Shown one piece after another: positions 23,359 to 25,808 of a stretch of 25,808 bases of DNA. The notes beneath the pieces are model-generated. The model was not told where the DNA came from. It searched no databases and saw only the letters and a program-made list of their open reading frames with translations. Where the stretch lies: NCBI GenBank assembly GCA_014383605.1, contig JACNHM010000188.1:1-25808 (forward strand). Direction: 5' to 3'. The position numbers were made by a program, and so were the translations under genes. This DNA is from Chloroflexota bacterium (GTDB lineage: Bacteria > Chloroflexota > Anaerolineae > UBA3071). The first letter of the stretch is position 1. Every line of letters starts with the position of its first letter.

Positions 23359-23583
23359 ATGAAGGGTTATCAGTGGAAAGAGAGACTGGTAGAGAGAAGA
23401 GTCTCTTACATGCTTGAGGTGAACGGCCAACTCATTGTGGTTGACAATGTTCCAGCACGGGTGAATGTAGAAACTGGCGAGCAGTTATTCTCACCTGCTA
23501 CAGTAGAACGCTTGCAGGCGATGATCTGGGCACAGAAGGAACCCCAGCGTATCATTCAAGTTCCTGTGTACGAGTTTGTCTAG
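23359..23583 (+). CDS. YgiT/MqsA-type antitoxin-like protein lacking zinc cysteines
   Basis: 74 residues with the C-terminal part typical of YgiT-type zinc-finger proteins (YMLEVNGQLIVVDNVPARV, then GEQLFSPATVERLQ and PVYEF). The family normally has two CxxC pairs. Here there is no cysteine at all: the N-terminal pair is replaced by GYQWKERL, and VC..CGE reads VNVETGE. It follows the deleted DUF4258 gene by one base. It may still fold, but as a zinc-less derivative. It may be decaying with its partner or belong to a zinc-independent subgroup. Confidence 0.65.
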   Translation: MKGYQWKERLVERRVSYMLEVNGQLIVVDNVPARVNVETGEQLFSPATVERLQAMIWAQKEPQRIIQVPVYEFV

Positions 23584-23744
23584 GCCAAAGGAGCGGGAAT
23601 CGCCAGACACATGCCAGCCAACCACGCTGTGCCCTCGTTTCGGGGTGGCGGCTGACCTTTGGGATGGTTACCGTGAGAGGGCATTGCTCGGCGCATCGGC
23701 GTCTGCTCCAGACGTTCAAGAAATCTCATCACTGGAGGTTGAAC

Positions 23745-25157
23745 ATGGCGAAAGTTGCGATCATCGGCGCGGGAAGCATCGTCTTCTGCAAGACGCTGAT
23801 CCTGGACATTCTGGCCACCGGTGGCCTGGAGGATACCGAATTCGCCCTCATGGCCCCCAGCACCCGCCGGACGCCCTACGTGGAGTCTTTCGTGCAACGG
23901 GTGATCGAGGCCAACGACCTGCCGGCCAGGGTCTGGCTGACCACCGACAGCCGCGAGGCAGTGAAGGGTGCTGACTACGTCATCACCACCTTCCAGGTGG
24001 GCGGCATCGAGGGCTTTGCAGCCGACTACAAGATCCCGCTGAAGTACGGCGTGGATCAGTGCATCGGCGACACGCTGGGGCCGGGCGGCGTCTTCCGCGC
24101 CCTGCGTTCCATCCCCGTGATGATGGACCTGGCCCGGGACATGGAGGAGCTCTGCCCGGAGGCGCTGATCCTGCAGTACGTCAATCCCATGGCCATGGTC
24201 TGCTGGGCGCTGGGCACCACCAACGTCAACTTCGTGGGCCTCTGCCACGGCGTGCAGACCACGCTGGACCTCATCTCCGGCTACGTGGGCGTGCCCAAGG
24301 AGGAGATAGATCAGCTCTGCGCCGGCATCAACCACATGGGCTGGTTCCTCAAGCTGGAGCACCACGGCCAGGACCTCTATCCCCTGCTGCGGGAGCGGTT
24401 CGAGCTGCCCGAGTACTACGTCAACGAGAAGGTGCGCGGCGAGGTCTTCCGCCATTTCGGCTACTTCATGACCGAGTCCACGGGCCACCTGGCGGAATAC
24501 GTGCCCTGGTTCCGCAAGAACCAGATGGCCCTCGACCTCTACTGCGACGAGCCGGCCTTCGGCGGCGAGAGCGGCGCCTACTACGCCTGGTGCAAGTACG
24601 TGGCCGAGAAGTACGCTTCGGGCGACATCCTGGCCGACGAGCCGGTGGAGCTGCCCTCCCGCAGCGTCGAGTACGGGTCGTACGTCATCGAGGCGCTGGA
24701 GACGGGGCGTACCTTCAAGTTCAACGGCAACGTGCGCAACGGCGGCATGATCGCCAACCTGCCGCCCGACTGCTGCGCCGAGGGGCCGATGTACGCCGAC
24801 GGCGCTGGTCTGCACAAAACCATCGTCGGCGACCTGCCGCCGCAGTGCGCGGCGCTGAACATGACCAACATCAACGTGCAGCGGCTGGCCGTGCAAGCGG
24901 CCCTCACCGGCGACCCCGAGCACATCGTCCAGGCCATCGCCCTGGATCCGCTGACCTCTGCCGTGCTCACCCTCAAGGAGATCCGGGAGATGGCCACGGA
25001 GATGCTGGAGGCGGAGCGGCAGTGGCTGCCGCAGTTCGCCGGCAAGACCATCCGCCCGACGCCCACCATCAGCATCCCCGAGGACGTCCAGCGGACCGAG
25101 GTGCCCATTGACCCGGCCCTGGCCATCATGGCCAGGTTCGGTGAACTGGCCGAGTAG
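23745..25157 (+). CDS. GH4 family NAD/Mn-dependent glycosidase (alpha-glycosidase type)
   Basis: A 470-residue family 4 glycosidase. These enzymes cleave glycosides by NAD-dependent oxidation and elimination and need Mn. The Rossmann start is VAIIGAGSIVF (4-14). GPGG (112-115) follows, then NPM (147-149), the metal motif CHG with Cys167-His168 in GLCHGVQ, and GINHMGWF with His197. CHG, rather than the CNVP of 6-phospho-beta-glucosidases or CHEV of phospho-alpha-glucosidases, points to an unphosphorylated alpha-glycoside or uronide. GGAGG at 23734-23738 supports the ATG at 23745. The 27 upstream codons from 23664 add a basic stretch unlike the family. It probably hydrolyses the sugar brought in by the importer, and the toxin-antitoxin remnant seems to have been inserted between them. 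Confidence 0.9.
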   Translation: MAKVAIIGAGSIVFCKTLILDILATGGLEDTEFALMAPSTRRTPYVESFVQRVIEANDLPARVWLTTDSREAVKGADYVITTFQVGGIEGFAADYKIPLKYGVDQCIGDTLGPGGVFRALRSIPVMMDLARDMEELCPEALILQYVNPMAMVCWALGTTNVNFVGLCHGVQTTLDLISGYVGVPKEEIDQLCAGINHMGWFLKLEHHGQDLYPLLRERFELPEYYVNEKVRGEVFRHFGYFMTESTGHLAEYVPWFRKNQMALDLYCDEPAFGGESGAYYAWCKYVAEKYASGDILADEPVELPSRSVEYGSYVIEALETGRTFKFNGNVRNGGMIANLPPDCCAEGPMYADGAGLHKTIVGDLPPQCAALNMTNINVQRLAVQAALTGDPEHIVQAIALDPLTSAVLTLKEIREMATEMLEAERQWLPQFAGKTIRPTPTISIPEDVQRTEVPIDPALAIMARFGELAE

Positions 25158-25188
25158 TATCAGAGGTGCATTGTTTTGCAGCAGAGCA

Positions 25189-25233
25189 GGCTCCCACGTC
25201 GGCGGACTCGAGCGTCAACGCAGGGTGGGAGCC
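25189..25233. terminator. Hairpin after the GH4 gene
   Basis: GGCTCCCAC (25189-25197) and GTGGGAGCC (25225-25233) pair perfectly over 9 bp around 27 bases, 31 bases after the GH4 stop. No T tract follows. It is a possible terminator or repeat copy. The stretch 25158-25418 holds nothing else that I can support. Confidence 0.45.
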
Positions 25234-25418
25234 CAAGCGACTGCTGGCCGTCTAGATGCTGCGTGCGGCTGAGTGTGCGCCAGGTGGCCTGGGCAAGCAT
25301 GCATGACAGGGCTTCCGCATAAGATTCTCAGGGGGATGATTATGTGGAAGACTTCTGTAGAAGTGTATGCTCTTATGATGATCTCGGCATATTTTTGTTC
25401 GGGAGGGTAAAACGAACT

Positions 25419-25763
25419 ATGTCTCAAGTAACTCAAATCACAGGAATTTTAATCAGTGCAATATCTGCAATAGCCGCTGTGGTATCAATTTTATTTGCTT
25501 GGAAGGCAGTAAAGACATCTGAACGCAGCAACACGGCGGGATTAATTGTAGAGTTACACAAGCTATATCACTCCGATAAAATTCTCAGGGCAACCCAAAT
25601 ATACTGGGATATGTTTAGCCCTTACCAAGAAACCGCAGGAAATATCCCCCTATCTCACCAAAAAGCTTCAGATTTTGCAAAAAATAAAGATCGGTCATCT
25701 GTAGAGTGGAAAGCAGTTCACGATTTGTCGTCTTTTTGGCGTTACGTTGCATTGTTAGCATGA
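25419..25763 (+). CDS. Small membrane-anchored protein, DUF4760-like
   Basis: 114 residues from the ATG at 25419, with GGGAGGG at 25401-25407. One N-terminal membrane helix (about 7-29; ITGILISAISAIAAVVSILFAW) is followed by a cytoplasmic helical region (LIVELHKLYHSDKILRATQIYW ... AVHDLSSFWRYVALLA). The end of the helical region resembles DUF4760-type proteins, which usually continue past FW..VALL, so this one may be cut short by the TGA at 25761. Codon use and base composition are clearly more AT-rich than in the sugar cluster, suggesting separate acquisition. Function unknown. An upstream ATG at 25344 in the same frame is less likely. Confidence 0.5.
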   Translation: MSQVTQITGILISAISAIAAVVSILFAWKAVKTSERSNTAGLIVELHKLYHSDKILRATQIYWDMFSPYQETAGNIPLSHQKASDFAKNKDRSSVEWKAVHDLSSFWRYVALLA

Positions 25764-25808
25764 CCTTTGACCGACTTCGGAGAAATCGAAGAATTGGAAT
25801 CTCAAGGC

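Overview
The window looks like a stretch of a high-GC bacterial chromosome, most likely Chloroflexota (Anaerolineae/Caldilineae-like). That assignment is inference. It rests on lipoproteins with low-complexity Val/Glu/Lys or Pro/Thr/Glu linkers, a carbohydrate ABC importer with two separate ATPase genes, many short inverted-unit repeat arrays between genes, and a DUF4258/YgiT-type toxin-antitoxin remnant. All genes I support lie on the + strand. I see no rRNA, tRNA, CRISPR array, transposase or transcription regulator.

Layout. (1) Positions 1-3481: a secreted lipoprotein alkaline phosphatase behind a 365-base leader, a strong hairpin, then a YibE/F-family membrane protein. (2) Positions 3482-4700: a gene-poor stretch with a MITE-like palindromic segment, the 3' half of a sugar isomerase that has lost its 5' half, and a heptamer inverted-unit array. 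(3) Positions 4699-15515: a catabolic cluster of eleven genes. These are an alpha/beta hydrolase, PfkB kinase, split transketolase (two subunits), SAF-domain dehydrogenase, class II aldolase, TIM-barrel isomerase, class I (DhnA-type) aldolase, second PfkB kinase, URO-D-family protein and a P-loop kinase. Several neighbours overlap by 4-11 bases, and most other gaps hold repeat arrays. (4) Positions 15538-22925: a consensus sigma-70 promoter followed by a 30-bp near-perfect palindrome, then an ABC importer made of an internally duplicated solute-binding lipoprotein, two permeases and two ATPases. (5) Positions 22981-23583: decayed toxin-antitoxin genes. (6) Positions 23745-25157: a GH4 glycosidase. 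(7) Positions 25158-25808: a more AT-rich tail with a small membrane protein.

Functional reading (inference). The importer brings in an oligosaccharide or glycoside, GH4 cleaves it, isomerase and kinases convert the products to phosphorylated ketoses, and the split transketolase and two mechanistically different aldolases cleave them. The SAF-domain oxidoreductase interconverts an oxidised intermediate. The gene set does not match any single pathway I know. The closest partial parallels are D-apiose catabolism (split transketolase plus TIM-barrel isomerase) and sulfoglycolysis (class I aldolase plus PfkB kinase). The substrate therefore remains open.

The points most worth following up are the duplicated binding protein, whose two copies differ at 11 of the first 111 bases and at none of the next 1127; the strong promoter with a 30-bp operator and no local regulator; the unassigned sugar pathway; and the repeat arrays that supply stop codons to the genes they follow.
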